A stretch of 64,000 bases of DNA from Actinoallomurus spadix (GTDB lineage Bacteria; Actinomycetota; Actinomycetes; Streptosporangiales; Streptosporangiaceae). Location of the stretch: assembly GCF_024055725.1 (NCBI RefSeq), contig NZ_JAMXMX010000004.1:248001-312000 (forward strand), read 5' to 3'. Under the pieces are notes generated by a model. The model did not search any database and was not told the DNA's origin. It saw nothing but the letters and a program-made list of their open reading frames with translations. Position 1 is the first letter of the stretch. The number at the start of each line of letters is the position of its first letter. A program made the position numbers and the translations under genes. Positions 52,901-62,092 of the stretch are shown here, one piece after another.

Positions 52901-53988
52901 GTCGCGCACGCCGGAACCCTCCCGGTCAGGGCCGCGGCGACCTGGGCGGCGTAGGTGTCCAGGCCCTCGGCGGGGCCGCCCGGCAGGCCGGTCAGGCCCG
53001 GCAGCAGGTCGCCGAACGCGTTGACCTCCGCCACCGCCGGACGCCACCGGCCGGCGCCGATGAGCAGGTCGACGCCGACCATGAGGCTGCCGGGGAAGCA
53101 CGCCGCCGCTCGCTCGCAGACCTCCATCGCCCGACGCCAGCCGGGCTCGCCGAGCCGCTCGCGGACCGCGCGCAGATCCCCGCGCGCGCCGCCGAGGTGG
53201 AGGTTGGTCATGGGGTGGCGGCTGGTGCGCACGACCGCGTGCGTCGGCCGGCCCGCGACCACCACCACGCGCAGGTCGAAGACGCGGCCGCCGATCGAGG
53301 CCTTGGGCAGCCACGCCTCGACGTGCAGCCCGTCCGGCGCGAGCGCGTCGACGAGCGACGCGACCTCGCGTTCGTTCTCGTAGGAGCGGACGCGCAGCGA
53401 GTTGACCAGCGCGCCATGGGCGTCGCGGGCCGCTGAGGTGACCGCCTTGACCCGGCCGGGGGCCGCCTGCAGGGCGACCACCCCGGAGGCGGACGACCCG
53501 TGCGCCGACTTGACGAACACCCGGTACCGGCCGGTCTCCGCCATGCGGGCGCGCAGCTCGTCGTAGGAGTGCACGGGCGGCAGCGCCGGCGGCACGGGAA
53601 CGCCCGCCGCCGCGAGACGCGCGTGGCAGCGGCGCTTGTCGAACATCACCGCGATCTCGCCGGGGTCGCTGAGCGTCCGCGCCTCGCCGGCGGCGGCCGC
53701 GATCCGCCGGAGCCCGGCGGTGAAGGCGGCGTACCACCGCGCGTACCCGGTGGCACGCGCCGGATCCCCCGGCCCGCGCAGCAGCGCGGCCGTCTCCGGG
53801 TCCTCCCCGGGGGAGTCGACGCGCAGGAACGTGCCCGGCTCGACGTGGATCCGGCTCCCGCGCAGCACGTCCCGCCAGTCGACGACGTGCGGCTCGGGCA
53901 GGCCCCGGCCCCGGCAGGCGGCGGCGAACAGCGCCGCCCGCCGGCCGCCCGGAACGGCGACCACGGTGAAGGCCGTGTCCCGTGTCAC
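52897..53988 (-). CDS. STM4014-family ATP-grasp protein
   Basis: 363 residues from GTG 53988. Probable ATP-grasp ligase: RVFVKSAHGSSASGVVAL (ATP-binding strand) and LMVGVDLLIGAGRWRPAVAEVNAFGD (metal-binding Glu-Asn). RimK-like ligases attach amino acids to a carboxylate. It sits between the LRR protein and the hydrolase, with overlaps on both sides. In RiPP-like systems an ATP-grasp next to radical SAM enzymes would modify a peptide, but no precursor is obvious here. Confidence 0.88.
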   Translation of the reverse strand: MTRDTAFTVVAVPGGRRAALFAAACRGRGLPEPHVVDWRDVLRGSRIHVEPGTFLRVDSPGEDPETAALLRGPGDPARATGYARWYAAFTAGLRRIAAAAGEARTLSDPGEIAVMFDKRRCHARLAAAGVPVPPALPPVHSYDELRARMAETGRYRVFVKSAHGSSASGVVALQAAPGRVKAVTSAARDAHGALVNSLRVRSYENEREVASLVDALAPDGLHVEAWLPKASIGGRVFDLRVVVVAGRPTHAVVRTSRHPMTNLHLGGARGDLRAVRERLGEPGWRRAMEVCERAAACFPGSLMVGVDLLIGAGRWRPAVAEVNAFGDLLPGLTGLPGGPAEGLDTYAAQVAAALTGRVPACAT

Positions 53989-54914
53989 TCGTCGACCGCC
54001 ACGTAACGCCAGTCGCCGTCGGGCTTCTCCTGCTCGCTCAGGTCGACCGTGACGCCGGGCAGCGCCGCGCTGAACCGCTCGACCATCCGGTCGGTGAGGT
54101 AGTGGTGGTGCAGGTCGAGGCGCTTGAGGTGGGTGAGCGGCCGGCCGGACAGCAACGCCTCCGCACCCTCGTCCGTCAGGGTGCCCATGGCCAGGCTCAG
54201 CGACTCCAGCCGGGCCACGACCGGCGCGCCCGCGACCGCCGCCGCGATCTCGTCCTGGATCTCGCTGTCCTCCAGCCCGAGATGCCGCAGCGCGGGCAGC
54301 CGCTCTCCGCTCAGGATGGGCGCGAGGTCGGCCACGGTGGCGTCACCGCCGTAGTTCTCCACGCCGAGCCAGAGGTCGAGGTGCTCGAGGTTCGGCAGGT
54401 CACTGGCGGCCACCGCCCGTACGACGCTCGCGGGCAGGCCGCCCGACTCGAACCGCAGCACGGTCAGCGCCTCACTTTTGATCGGGTCCATGGTGAGCCC
54501 GGTGCCGCCGCGCACCTCCAGCCGCCGCAGGCCGGGGAACGCGGTGAACAGCGGCGTGATGTCGGAGTGCTCGATCCAGGAGATCTCCGCCTCGTCCGGC
54601 TCGATGTCCCCGAGGAACAGCGCGCGCAGCCGCGGCAGCCGGCCGGCCGCGTTGACCAGCAGATCCACGGGCTTCACATCGTTCTCGTCGTACGCGGCGC
54701 CCCAGAAGCCGATGATGAGGCTGGTCACCTGAGAGGTGTCGACCTTCTCGAAGAAGCGCTCGAACAGTCTGTCGAAGGCTCCTGCGTCGTAATCGATGGC
54801 GATCCGCCAGGCGGCGGACGCCACGGGCGGAAGCGGCTCCTCCGCTTCTTCGGCCGACAGGAAATCGACGACCGGAAGACCGTCGAACTCTGAGAGATGC
54901 TCGTCTACGGACAC
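53985..54914 (-). CDS. STM4015-family leucine-rich-repeat protein
   Basis: 309 residues from GTG 54914. LRR-type repeats are visible: LPRLRALFLGDI, FPGLRRLEVRGG, LPNLEHLDLWLG, LPALRHLGLEDSEI, LESLSLAMGTL, LTHLKRLDLHHHYL. The N-terminal region FEKVDTSQVTSLIIGFWGAAYDE is also typical of this family. It opens the cassette and probably serves as a binding or scaffold protein. A GAGGAAGGG lies 9 nt ahead of the start. Confidence 0.88.
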   Translation of the reverse strand: MSVDEHLSEFDGLPVVDFLSAEEAEEPLPPVASAAWRIAIDYDAGAFDRLFERFFEKVDTSQVTSLIIGFWGAAYDENDVKPVDLLVNAAGRLPRLRALFLGDIEPDEAEISWIEHSDITPLFTAFPGLRRLEVRGGTGLTMDPIKSEALTVLRFESGGLPASVVRAVAASDLPNLEHLDLWLGVENYGGDATVADLAPILSGERLPALRHLGLEDSEIQDEIAAAVAGAPVVARLESLSLAMGTLTDEGAEALLSGRPLTHLKRLDLHHHYLTDRMVERFSAALPGVTVDLSEQEKPDGDWRYVAVDE

Positions 54915-55060
54915 AGCCGGGAACCCTTCCTCATGGACGACGCGACAGATCTACCAGAGGGAGAGGACAGTCCGCCCGCTTTGGGACGACCTCACGGTGA
55001 GAGCGGGTGGCGGCCGGCGGAGGGATCCCCGAATCGCGGCCGGATCTCAGGGCCGCGAGG

Positions 55061-55279
55061 TCAGCCGCCGGTGACACGGTAGAGCAGGTAGAGGGCGATC
55101 AGCAGGCCGACCAGGAGCGAACCGGTACGGACGCTGCCGGTGATCCAGTCGCGGAGATCGGTGTTGGTGCGGGCTCGATGGTCGGAGAAGTGGTGGTGTG
55201 CGTCTCGTGCGCCCGCGTAGGTCCGGCCGATCGAAAAGCCGGCGGCCGCTCCGGCGAGGGCGACCATGATCCATACCAT
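55061..55279 (-). CDS. Small two-helix membrane protein
   Basis: 72 residues, ATG 55279 behind GGAGGGGAGGG. A first membrane helix at the N-terminus (MVWIMVALAGAAAGFSIG), a His/Asp-rich loop (DAHHHFSDHRA), then a second helix (GSLLVGLLIALYLLYRV). The family is not known. It lies upstream of the cassette but 146 bp from it, so co-transcription is uncertain. Confidence 0.6.
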   Translation of the reverse strand: MVWIMVALAGAAAGFSIGRTYAGARDAHHHFSDHRARTNTDLRDWITGSVRTGSLLVGLLIALYLLYRVTGG

Positions 55280-55608
55280 GGCGGGACCCTCCCCTCCTGG
55301 TCATTCGTCGGCGGATCGGTATCCGCCTCCACCACCGTGATACCTCTGCCGCCCGGTGCCCGGCAGGGCCCCTCGTCCCCGTACCGCCGGCCGAAGGTAC
55401 TCCTCGCCCGTGTTGACCCGGCGGCGGCGCCGGCTCACGACCTCGTGGCGGCGGACGGCTTCGCGCCGCCGACGGCGATGCCCGGCCCTCGTCCGCCCGG
55501 ACAGCGGCCGCAGCGGCGTGATCGGCGCTGCGGGAACCCGCCGGCGGGGACCGCGCGCCCGTCTCCGTCCGGTGACCGGGGCGGCACCGGGATCGCACGG
55601 GCGGCGGG
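55280..55608. other. 329-bp gap without a supported gene
   Basis: The stretch between the small membrane protein and the DUF2236 gene is Arg/Pro-rich in every frame, and no start with a ribosome binding site was found. I see no repeat or RNA motif. Confidence 0.5.
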
Positions 55609-56430
55609 TCACACCAGGGGGCGGCCGGCGCGGATGCGCCGGCGCACGTCCCACAGCAGGACGTTGAAGGGGAACCGGCGGAGCGCGACGGGCTGGAGGC
55701 GGGTCGTCACCCGGAGGACGGCGATGAGCCGGTCGAACCGGCGCTGGTCCCCGGCGTTCCACGCCAGGCCCATCGGCTCGCGGAACTCCGGCGGCAGGAA
55801 ACCCGTCGTGACGAATCGGTTGAACCCTCCCAGCAGCGTGCCGATCGGGCGGGGCAGGAACCGGAGGTCGGCCAGCCCCAGCAGATAGCGGCGTACCGGG
55901 TCGTCGATCGAGACGTGCCGCAGCTCCTCGCACCAGTACTTCTCGAACGCCTCACGATCGGCGGGCCAGTCCTGCGGCCGCACCTGAAGAGTGGTGCCCA
56001 GAGGCGCCGCGGACCGGTACAACCGGTCCCGTACCTCGGGCGTCAGGGGGCCGATGAACGCCTCGTAGGTGTCCTCCAGCCCCCGGTAGAGGCAGGCGGC
56101 GACCCAGAGCTGCAGGGCGGGGTCGAAGGCGTTGTAGGACACCGGGCTGGACGGGCCGGAGCGCACCTGCGCGTGTGCCCTGTTCACGGCCCTGCGGTAG
56201 GCGGCCTTGTCGTCCGGGCCGCCCAGGAGGGCGACGGCGAGGTAGGCGAAGGTCGTCCGCGCGCGTTTGATCGGGTGGCGGTCCAGCCTGCCGCTCTCCA
56301 CACGGCTCTCGATCACGCCGTGACCGACGCCGGGCCGGGCCAGCTGCATGATCACGTTGGCGCCGCCCGCCAGGAGCGCCGCTCCGACGATCGCCTCCTC
56401 GTTGAACGAAACCGGTTCGGTGGTCGGCAT
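55609..56430 (-). CDS. DUF2236/MpaB-type oxygenase
   Basis: 273 residues. ATG 56430 with GGGAG 5 nt ahead. It has the family pattern: GGANVIMQLARPGVGHGVIES near the N-terminus, HPIKRARTTFAYLAVALLGG, FDPALQLWVAACLYRGLEDTYEAF and WCEELRHVSIDDPVRRYLLG. Members (MpaB, rubber oxygenase catalytic domain) use haem b and oxygen, with the His residues in these helices. The natural substrate is unknown. It is divergent from a TetR regulator and an operator between them. Confidence 0.86.
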   Translation of the reverse strand: MPTTEPVSFNEEAIVGAALLAGGANVIMQLARPGVGHGVIESRVESGRLDRHPIKRARTTFAYLAVALLGGPDDKAAYRRAVNRAHAQVRSGPSSPVSYNAFDPALQLWVAACLYRGLEDTYEAFIGPLTPEVRDRLYRSAAPLGTTLQVRPQDWPADREAFEKYWCEELRHVSIDDPVRRYLLGLADLRFLPRPIGTLLGGFNRFVTTGFLPPEFREPMGLAWNAGDQRRFDRLIAVLRVTTRLQPVALRRFPFNVLLWDVRRRIRAGRPLV

Positions 56431-56445
56431 GGTCACTCCCGGGAA

Positions 56446-56471
56446 GATCTGGCAACGACTGTTTCCAGATC
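56446..56471. promoter_or_regulatory. Operator-like dyad between the DUF2236 gene and tetR
   Basis: GATCTGG...CCAGATC with inner AAC...GTT (56446-56456 with 56461-56471) makes a 26-bp dyad with 10 of 11 pairs and a 4-nt centre. It is in the 76-bp divergent region, the expected place for autorepression by the TetR protein. Confidence 0.6.
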
Positions 56472-56506
56472 AGAGTCCGGCTCGGGTGATCTGTCAAGAT
56501 GGCGTC

Positions 56507-57139
56507 ATGGCTCCTCCGGAGATGCGGGTCTACGGCGGCATGACCGGCGCCGATCGCCGGGCGGAACGCCGGGCGCAGCTGATCGAGGCGGGCCTCGACC
56601 TCCTGGGCGCCGCCGAAGAGGACCGGCTCACCGTGCGTCAGGTGTGCCGGCGGGCGGGACTGACCCCGCGCTACTTCTACGAGAACTTCGCCGACCGCGA
56701 CGACCTGGTGGCGGCCGTCCACGAGCACGTCGTGCAGACCATCGCCGCCGCCACGCTGGCCGCGGTCGAGGCCGCCGGCGAGCGCCCCGCGGCCAGGATC
56801 CGGGCCGGGCTCGAACAGCTCGTCCGCTCCGTGGCCGGCGACCCACGGCACGGACGGGTGCTGTTCTCCGTCACCCTGACCAACCCGCTGCTCGCGAGGC
56901 GGCGCCTGGAGTCCTCCGAATTCTTCGCGCGACTGCTCAGCGGACAGGCGCGCCGGTCCTACGGCATTCCCGACGGTCCCCGGCTCGAGCTGATCGCCCA
57001 GTTCCTCGTCGGCGGCCTGGCGCAGACGCTGACCGCCTGGCTGGCCGGCGCCATCGCGATGACCGAGGACGAGATCGTCGCGGAGTACGTGACCATCTTC
57101 ACCGCCCTCGCCGGCCGGGATCCGCGGACGTCCGGCTGA
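56507..57139 (+). CDS. TetR/AcrR-family regulator
   Basis: 210 residues, ATG 56507. The N-terminal HTH (LTVRQVCRRAGLTPRYFYENFADRDDLVAAV) is typical of TetR; the remainder is a helical ligand domain (GGLAQTLTAWLAGAIAMTEDEIV). It probably represses the divergent DUF2236 gene through the dyad in between. An earlier in-frame ATG (56348) lies inside the divergent gene and is rejected. Confidence 0.9.
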   Translation: MAPPEMRVYGGMTGADRRAERRAQLIEAGLDLLGAAEEDRLTVRQVCRRAGLTPRYFYENFADRDDLVAAVHEHVVQTIAAATLAAVEAAGERPAARIRAGLEQLVRSVAGDPRHGRVLFSVTLTNPLLARRRLESSEFFARLLSGQARRSYGIPDGPRLELIAQFLVGGLAQTLTAWLAGAIAMTEDEIVAEYVTIFTALAGRDPRTSG

Positions 57140-57203
57140 CCCTCACGTCTCACGCGGCGCGCGCACGGTGGCCGCGCACGGCCCAGGGCGGCCGCGCCCG
57201 GCG

Positions 57204-57401
57204 TCACTTGCTGGGCTCGGGGGCCTTGCAGGAGATCTTCGGATTCACTCCCGTGTAGTTGAGAGGACCGGCGATGATGGTGACCAGGAGCGTGCCCGCC
57301 TGGGAGCAGTTCTTCGGGCCGCTGCTGTAGTAGTGGCGCTGCCCGGCGGCGATCGCACCGATGATGAGCCACAAGAGGACGACGACCGTCGTGATTCTCA
57401 T
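57204..57401 (-). CDS. Small membrane-anchored protein of unknown function
   Basis: 65 residues, ATG 57401 behind GGAGTGAGG. An N-terminal hydrophobic helix (MRITTVVVLLWLIIGAIAAGQR) is followed by a small domain with two Cys (GPKNCSQAG...PKISCKAPEPSK) that could form a disulfide outside the membrane. This arrangement is known in uncharacterised actinomycete proteins. No partner is evident. Confidence 0.7.
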   Translation of the reverse strand: MRITTVVVLLWLIIGAIAAGQRHYYSSGPKNCSQAGTLLVTIIAGPLNYTGVNPKISCKAPEPSK

Positions 57402-57635
57402 CCTCACTCCAAGGACTGCGCCGGTCGGTGATCGGCGCCGAGGGGGCGCCGGGGGCCGACCACGTTCCGGCGGTGGGGGGCATGGACGCCGGGCTTGTAC
57501 CCAGATCTTGGGCGAATAGGCCGGTCGGGGCACCGCAGGGACCAGGCGTTGTTCACGGACCCGAGAGGAACGATTCACTCGTCGATCATCCGCAGCCGCG
57601 ATCGTACTGCCGGTATCGATCGACAAGGAGTGCTG

Positions 57636-59231
57636 ATGGCCGAGTCCCCGAACGAGTCACCCAACCAGGTCGCCCGGCGGCAGGTGCTGCGCGGACTGGG
57701 CGGCCTGGCCGTCGCCGCGCCCGTCCTGGGCCGGACCGGCAGCGCCGCCGCGCTGGTGACCACCCCGGACGAGGCCGGAGCACCCGCGCCGGAGCAGCTG
57801 CACCTGCAGTTCGGCGCGGACGCCGCCCACGAGATGGCGGTGTCCTGGGCCGCGCCGCAGCGGGTCCGCCGCCCGGTCGTCCGGCTCGGCAGGCGGGAGC
57901 ACGGGCTCGGGTTGGAGATTCCAGCCGAGGAGCGGGTCTACACCGAGGCCCTCACCGGGGAGACCGTCTTCACGTACCACGCGGTGCTGCCCAGGCTCGC
58001 CCCCGACACCCGCTACGAGTACCACGTGGCGCACCGGGGCGCGGCGCCGCTCAGCGGGTCCTTCCGCACGGCGCCGCACGGCCGCTCCAAGGGCTTCCGG
58101 TTCACCAGCTTCGGCGACCAGGCGATCCCCGCGAAGGTCGGCAAGGGGCTCGGCCCGGCGACGCCGAACGCCGGTTACATCGTCGACGCGGTGGAGAGGC
58201 TCGACCCGCTGTTCCACCTGCTCAACGGCGACCTGTGCTACGCGAACGTCAGTGACGCGCCGGTCCAGACGTGGCAGTCCTTCTTCAACAACAACCAGCG
58301 CTCCGCGCGCAACCGCCCGTGGATGCCGTGCGCGGGCAACCACGAGAACGAGGTCGGCAACGGCCCGGAGGGCTACCTGTCCTACCAGACCCGTTTCACC
58401 CTGCCGGGCAACGGGTCTCGGGAGTTCGCCGGCAACTGGTACGCCTTCACGGTCGGCCCGATCCGGGTGATCTCCATCAACAACGATGACGTGTGCCTGC
58501 AGGACGGCGCGTTCAGCGCCTACCGGCGCGACAACGTCCCCGGCTACACCGCGAAGGGGTACGACCCGTACATCCGCGGCTACAGCCGCGGCGCGCAGAA
58601 GGCCTGGCTGGAGCGGACGCTCCGCGCGGCGAGCGCGGACCCGGGCATCGACTGGATCATCGTCTGCATGCACCAGGTGGCGATGTCCTCGGCGCACTTC
58701 AACGGCGCGGACCTGGGCATCCGGCAGGAGTTCCTGCCCCTCTTCGACAAGTACGGCGTGGACCTCGTCGTCGCCGGGCACGAGCACCACTTCGAGCGGA
58801 CGTTCCCGGTCAAGGGCGTGCTGCCGGGCAGCTCGCTGCTCACCCCGGCGCCGCAGGACACCAACGCCTCCGTGATCGACACCACCAAGGGCGCCGTGCA
58901 CATGATCATCGGTGGTGGGGGGCACTCGTCCGCCACGCCGTGGTCGGCGTTCGACTCGCCGAACGACGGCGTCGTCATCTACGACGTCGGCCCCGGCGAC
59001 CCGACGAAGCAGCGCGCCTCCAAGACGGCCACCGAGCCCGCGCCCTGGTCGGCGTACCGCGACCTGCAGCGGCCGTACGGCTTCGCCGCGTTCGACTTCG
59101 AGCCGCACGCCCCGGGCGGGAAGACCGAGATCACCGTCACGCACTACGGCGCGGACCTCGGTTCCGCCGACTACCAGGAGCTGGACCGGTTCGTGCTCCG
59201 CAAGCCCCGCGGCGGCCACCACCGGCCGTGA
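57636..59231 (+). CDS. Tat-exported purple acid phosphatase-like metallophosphoesterase
   Basis: 531 residues, ATG 57636. Tat signal ARRQVLRGLGGLAVAAPVLG, then a fibronectin-III-like N-terminal domain (QLHLQFGADAAHEMAVSWAAP). The dimetal phosphoesterase has motifs FTSFGDQ, LNGDLCY, AGNHE, VCMHQVAMSS and VAGHEHHFERT. It should hydrolyse phosphomonoesters outside the cell. A large C-terminal lobe (GGGGHSSATPW) follows. An in-frame earlier start at 57495 has no export signal and is not used. Confidence 0.93.
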   Translation: MAESPNESPNQVARRQVLRGLGGLAVAAPVLGRTGSAAALVTTPDEAGAPAPEQLHLQFGADAAHEMAVSWAAPQRVRRPVVRLGRREHGLGLEIPAEERVYTEALTGETVFTYHAVLPRLAPDTRYEYHVAHRGAAPLSGSFRTAPHGRSKGFRFTSFGDQAIPAKVGKGLGPATPNAGYIVDAVERLDPLFHLLNGDLCYANVSDAPVQTWQSFFNNNQRSARNRPWMPCAGNHENEVGNGPEGYLSYQTRFTLPGNGSREFAGNWYAFTVGPIRVISINNDDVCLQDGAFSAYRRDNVPGYTAKGYDPYIRGYSRGAQKAWLERTLRAASADPGIDWIIVCMHQVAMSSAHFNGADLGIRQEFLPLFDKYGVDLVVAGHEHHFERTFPVKGVLPGSSLLTPAPQDTNASVIDTTKGAVHMIIGGGGHSSATPWSAFDSPNDGVVIYDVGPGDPTKQRASKTATEPAPWSAYRDLQRPYGFAAFDFEPHAPGGKTEITVTHYGADLGSADYQELDRFVLRKPRGGHHRP

Positions 59232-59326
59232 CGAAGCCACCGCCGGCTCCTGTCCGATCGGCCGGTTCCGACCGAGCCGATCGGCGGTTATGGGAAGGCC
59301 GCTCAGGGATGCGAGGATGGTCCGCT

Positions 59327-60157
59327 ATGAGCGGAGCGGCGGGACTCGACGGGGATGACGCAGCGGTGCCGGCGGATCCACGGGAGGACGACGTGCCGGA
59401 GGCCCCCGCTCAGGACGAGTGGGCGGCGCCCGGCGGGTCACCGCCCGAACAGCCGGGCCCGCACCCCCGGCCGTACGGACTCCCGCCCGGGCAGCCGTAC
59501 GCCGCCGCGCCGGGGCCCTACGGCGGCCCGCCTCCCGGGCCGTACGGGGCTCCGGGCCAGGGGTGGCACGGCGCCCCGCCCGCGGGGCCGCCGCCGTATC
59601 CACCCGGCCGGCCGCACCCGGCCTACGGCCCTCCCGCGCCGATGGACCCGACCCTCGCCGAGTGGTGGCAGCGCCTCGTCGCCCGGATCGTCGACGGCCT
59701 CATCCTCCTCGTCGTCACGGCGCCCCTGCTCATCTGGTACTTCTCCTGGTACCTCCACAAGATCAGGGACGTCCTCCCGTCCGACCCGGAGGGCGAGGAG
59801 CCGCCGATCGGCCGGCTGCTGCACGTGGAGGTCAGGCTGATGGGCTACAGCCTGCTGGTCGGGCTGGTCAGCGCGCTCATCGCCTTCGGCTACGAGGCGG
59901 TGGCGACCGCCCGATGGGGCCGGACCCTCGGGAAGCGGGTCATGCACATCAAGGTCGTCGCGCTGGCGGACCGCGGCGCGATCAGCGGGGGCACCGCCGT
60001 CAAGCGCGCCGCGATCTACACGCTCGCGCCGCAGGTCCCCTCCGCCGGCGGCCTCTTCGCCCTGCTCAACGTGCTGTGGCTGCTCTGGGACAAGCCGTAC
60101 CGGCAGTGCCTGCACGACAAGATCGCCCACACGGTCGTCGTCAAGACCCGGCTCTGA
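59327..60157 (+). CDS. RDD-family membrane protein with Pro/Gly-rich N-terminus
   Basis: 276 residues, ATG 59327. The N-terminal 100 residues are low-complexity (PYGLPPGQPYAAAPGPYGGPPPG). An RDD domain follows (WWQRLVARIVDGLILLVVTAPLLIWYF with R and D, LVGLVSALIAFGYEAV, GRTLGKRVMHIKVV, KRAAIYTL). RDD proteins act in ion or small-molecule transport or as membrane partners; a specific role is not given. Confidence 0.88.
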   Translation: MSGAAGLDGDDAAVPADPREDDVPEAPAQDEWAAPGGSPPEQPGPHPRPYGLPPGQPYAAAPGPYGGPPPGPYGAPGQGWHGAPPAGPPPYPPGRPHPAYGPPAPMDPTLAEWWQRLVARIVDGLILLVVTAPLLIWYFSWYLHKIRDVLPSDPEGEEPPIGRLLHVEVRLMGYSLLVGLVSALIAFGYEAVATARWGRTLGKRVMHIKVVALADRGAISGGTAVKRAAIYTLAPQVPSAGGLFALLNVLWLLWDKPYRQCLHDKIAHTVVVKTRL

Positions 60158-60180
60158 CCGGAACCGTCGCGGGGCCGACC

Positions 60181-60225
60181 CGCCGCACCCTGGCGACGGG
60201 ACTCGCCCGTCGCCAGGGTGCGGCG
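60181..60225. terminator. Strong bidirectional terminator
   Basis: A perfect 20-bp stem (60181-60200 with 60206-60225; arm CGCCGCACCCTGGCGACGGG) and 5-nt loop ACTCG, between the converging RDD and EF-hand genes. Confidence 0.88.
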
Positions 60226-60251
60226 CGCACGCGTGACCGGCGCGGCCGGGA

Positions 60252-60485
60252 CTACGAACCGAGTTCGGGGAGGTTCTGGGCCAGCGGTACGAACTCGGCC
60301 GCCGACAGCAGCCCGTCGCGGTTGGTGTCGTACTGCACGAACAAGGCCCTGATGAGCCCCGACAGGTCGTTCACCTCGGCCGCCGGGAACATCCCCGCGA
60401 TCGCCGCGGTCACCTCGTCGACGGTGAGCCGCCCATCCCCATCGGTGTCGTACCGAGCGAACACCGCCTCGTACTGATCGGACAT
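60252..60485 (-). CDS. EF-hand calcium-binding protein
   Basis: 77 residues, ATG 60485. Two EF-hand loops, DTDGDGRLTVDE and DTNRDGLLSAAE, with the Ca2+ ligands at positions 1, 3, 5 and 12. The helices between them are short. Small calmodulin-like proteins of this sort (CabA/CabD type) are typical of actinomycetes and buffer or sense calcium. Confidence 0.92.
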   Translation of the reverse strand: MSDQYEAVFARYDTDGDGRLTVDEVTAAIAGMFPAAEVNDLSGLIRALFVQYDTNRDGLLSAAEFVPLAQNLPELGS

Positions 60486-60807
60486 GATTCCCTTCCACCA
60501 GAGCGACCGTGGTCCCCGATCGTAACGATCCCCGGGAGAAGGACCGTCCTCAGGCGGAAAGAAGCCGTCTTTCACGTTCGCCCGTCTTCGGGCATGGCCG
60601 GAATCAGCCAGGCGCCCCACCGGCCTCCCCGCGAACCCGCAGGTCGGCCGGTGATCGGTGGCGGATCCCCCGATGAGAGCGCAGACCCGCGGGCAGCGCG
60701 CGCCTCACGGGTCTTCTGGCGCTCGACGCGCCGAGTTATGTTGCAGGCCACAACATATGCCCGGCGTGCCGCGAATGTCCGCAGAGTCCCTGTCGACGGA
60801 GAGCCCG

Positions 60808-62061
60808 ATGACGACGCTTCGAACACCCGCGGTCCTCGCCGCGACCTGTGCCGTGCTCCTGGCCTCCGCGACCGCGGCGAGCGCCTCACCGCCCCGCCCC
60901 GCGCCCCCGTCGATCACCGTGACCGAGTCCGCGCTGGAGGGCGTCCACGGCACCTCCCCCGACGCGACCGTGCGCAACGTCCTCACCGTCACCGCCTCCG
61001 GCACCCGGCTGCGGGTGCGGCTGAGCAACCCGTTCGGCGACGGCCCGGTGAACGTCCGATCGGTGTGGGTGGGCCTCCAGCCCTCCCCCGGCTCACCGGC
61101 GCTCACGCCGGGCTCGGACCATCGCGCCACGATCGGCGGCGCGAAGACCGCCGCCATCGCCCGGGGCGCCGCCGTCTGGACCGACCCGATCCCCCTTCGC
61201 GTCCGGCCGGGCGACCACGTCTCGGTGAGCGTCTACGCGCCCGGCGCCCCCGTCGACGACCACACCTTCCCGCCGCCGGAGACCGACACTCCCGGCTCGT
61301 TCCTGTCGGCGGCCGCGGGCGACGCGGGGTCGGACGTGACCGGTACGGCCTTCGGCGAGTTCCGGCCGGGCACGCTGTGGTGGGCCGACGCGGTCAGCGC
61401 CGTGTCGGCGGCACGCGGCACGATCGTCGCGCTGGGCGACTCCATCACCGACGGCTACAACGCCGTGGGCGGCGGCCCGCGCTGGACCGACGTGCTCGCG
61501 CAGCGGATCGACGCGCTGCCGCCCGGCCGGCGGCTCGCGATGGCCAACGCCGGGATCAGCGGCAACACGGTCAGCGTCCAGCCGAACCCCTACGACCCGA
61601 CGGGACAGTGCTGCGGGCCGCCCGCTCCCGAGCGCCTGGACCGCGACGTCCTGTCCCTGCCGGGCGTCCGCTACGTCCTGCTGCTCGAGGGCACCAACGA
61701 CATCGGCGGCGGGACGTACGCGCCGCCCGCGCCGGCCCGGCAGGTCATCGGCGCGATGCGCGGCATCGCCGCCCGCGTGCACCGGGCGGGGCACCGGATC
61801 GTCGGCGCCACCATCCTGCCGATGTGCAACACGGCCGGCAGCGCCCAGGAACGGACCCGGCTCGCGGTGAACGCCTGGATCCGGACATCCAGGACGTTCG
61901 ACGCCGTCCTGGACTTCGACGCCGTCCTCCGCGACCCGGACGACCCCACGGTGATCTACGCGCCCTGGCGTTACGACTGCTACCACCCGAACGCCACCGG
62001 GGACCTGCGGCTCGGCCGGTCGATCGACCTGTCGGTGTTCGGCCTGCCCGCCACCCGCTGA
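60808..62061 (+). CDS. Secreted SGNH/GDSL-family hydrolase
   Basis: 417 residues. ATG 60808 is chosen for its GGAGAG ribosome site and the following Sec signal (MTTLRTPAVLAATCAVLLASATAASA). A beta-rich N-terminal domain precedes the catalytic SGNH domain: block I GDSITDG (Ser), block II NAGISGN, block III GTNDIG, and block V DCYHPN (Asp-His). It resembles extracellular lipase/esterases and rhamnogalacturonan-acetylesterase-like enzymes. Substrate unknown. Confidence 0.9.
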   Translation: MTTLRTPAVLAATCAVLLASATAASASPPRPAPPSITVTESALEGVHGTSPDATVRNVLTVTASGTRLRVRLSNPFGDGPVNVRSVWVGLQPSPGSPALTPGSDHRATIGGAKTAAIARGAAVWTDPIPLRVRPGDHVSVSVYAPGAPVDDHTFPPPETDTPGSFLSAAAGDAGSDVTGTAFGEFRPGTLWWADAVSAVSAARGTIVALGDSITDGYNAVGGGPRWTDVLAQRIDALPPGRRLAMANAGISGNTVSVQPNPYDPTGQCCGPPAPERLDRDVLSLPGVRYVLLLEGTNDIGGGTYAPPAPARQVIGAMRGIAARVHRAGHRIVGATILPMCNTAGSAQERTRLAVNAWIRTSRTFDAVLDFDAVLRDPDDPTVIYAPWRYDCYHPNATGDLRLGRSIDLSVFGLPATR

Positions 62062-62092
62062 CGACGGCGACGGCGGCGGCCGGCCGCCGCCG

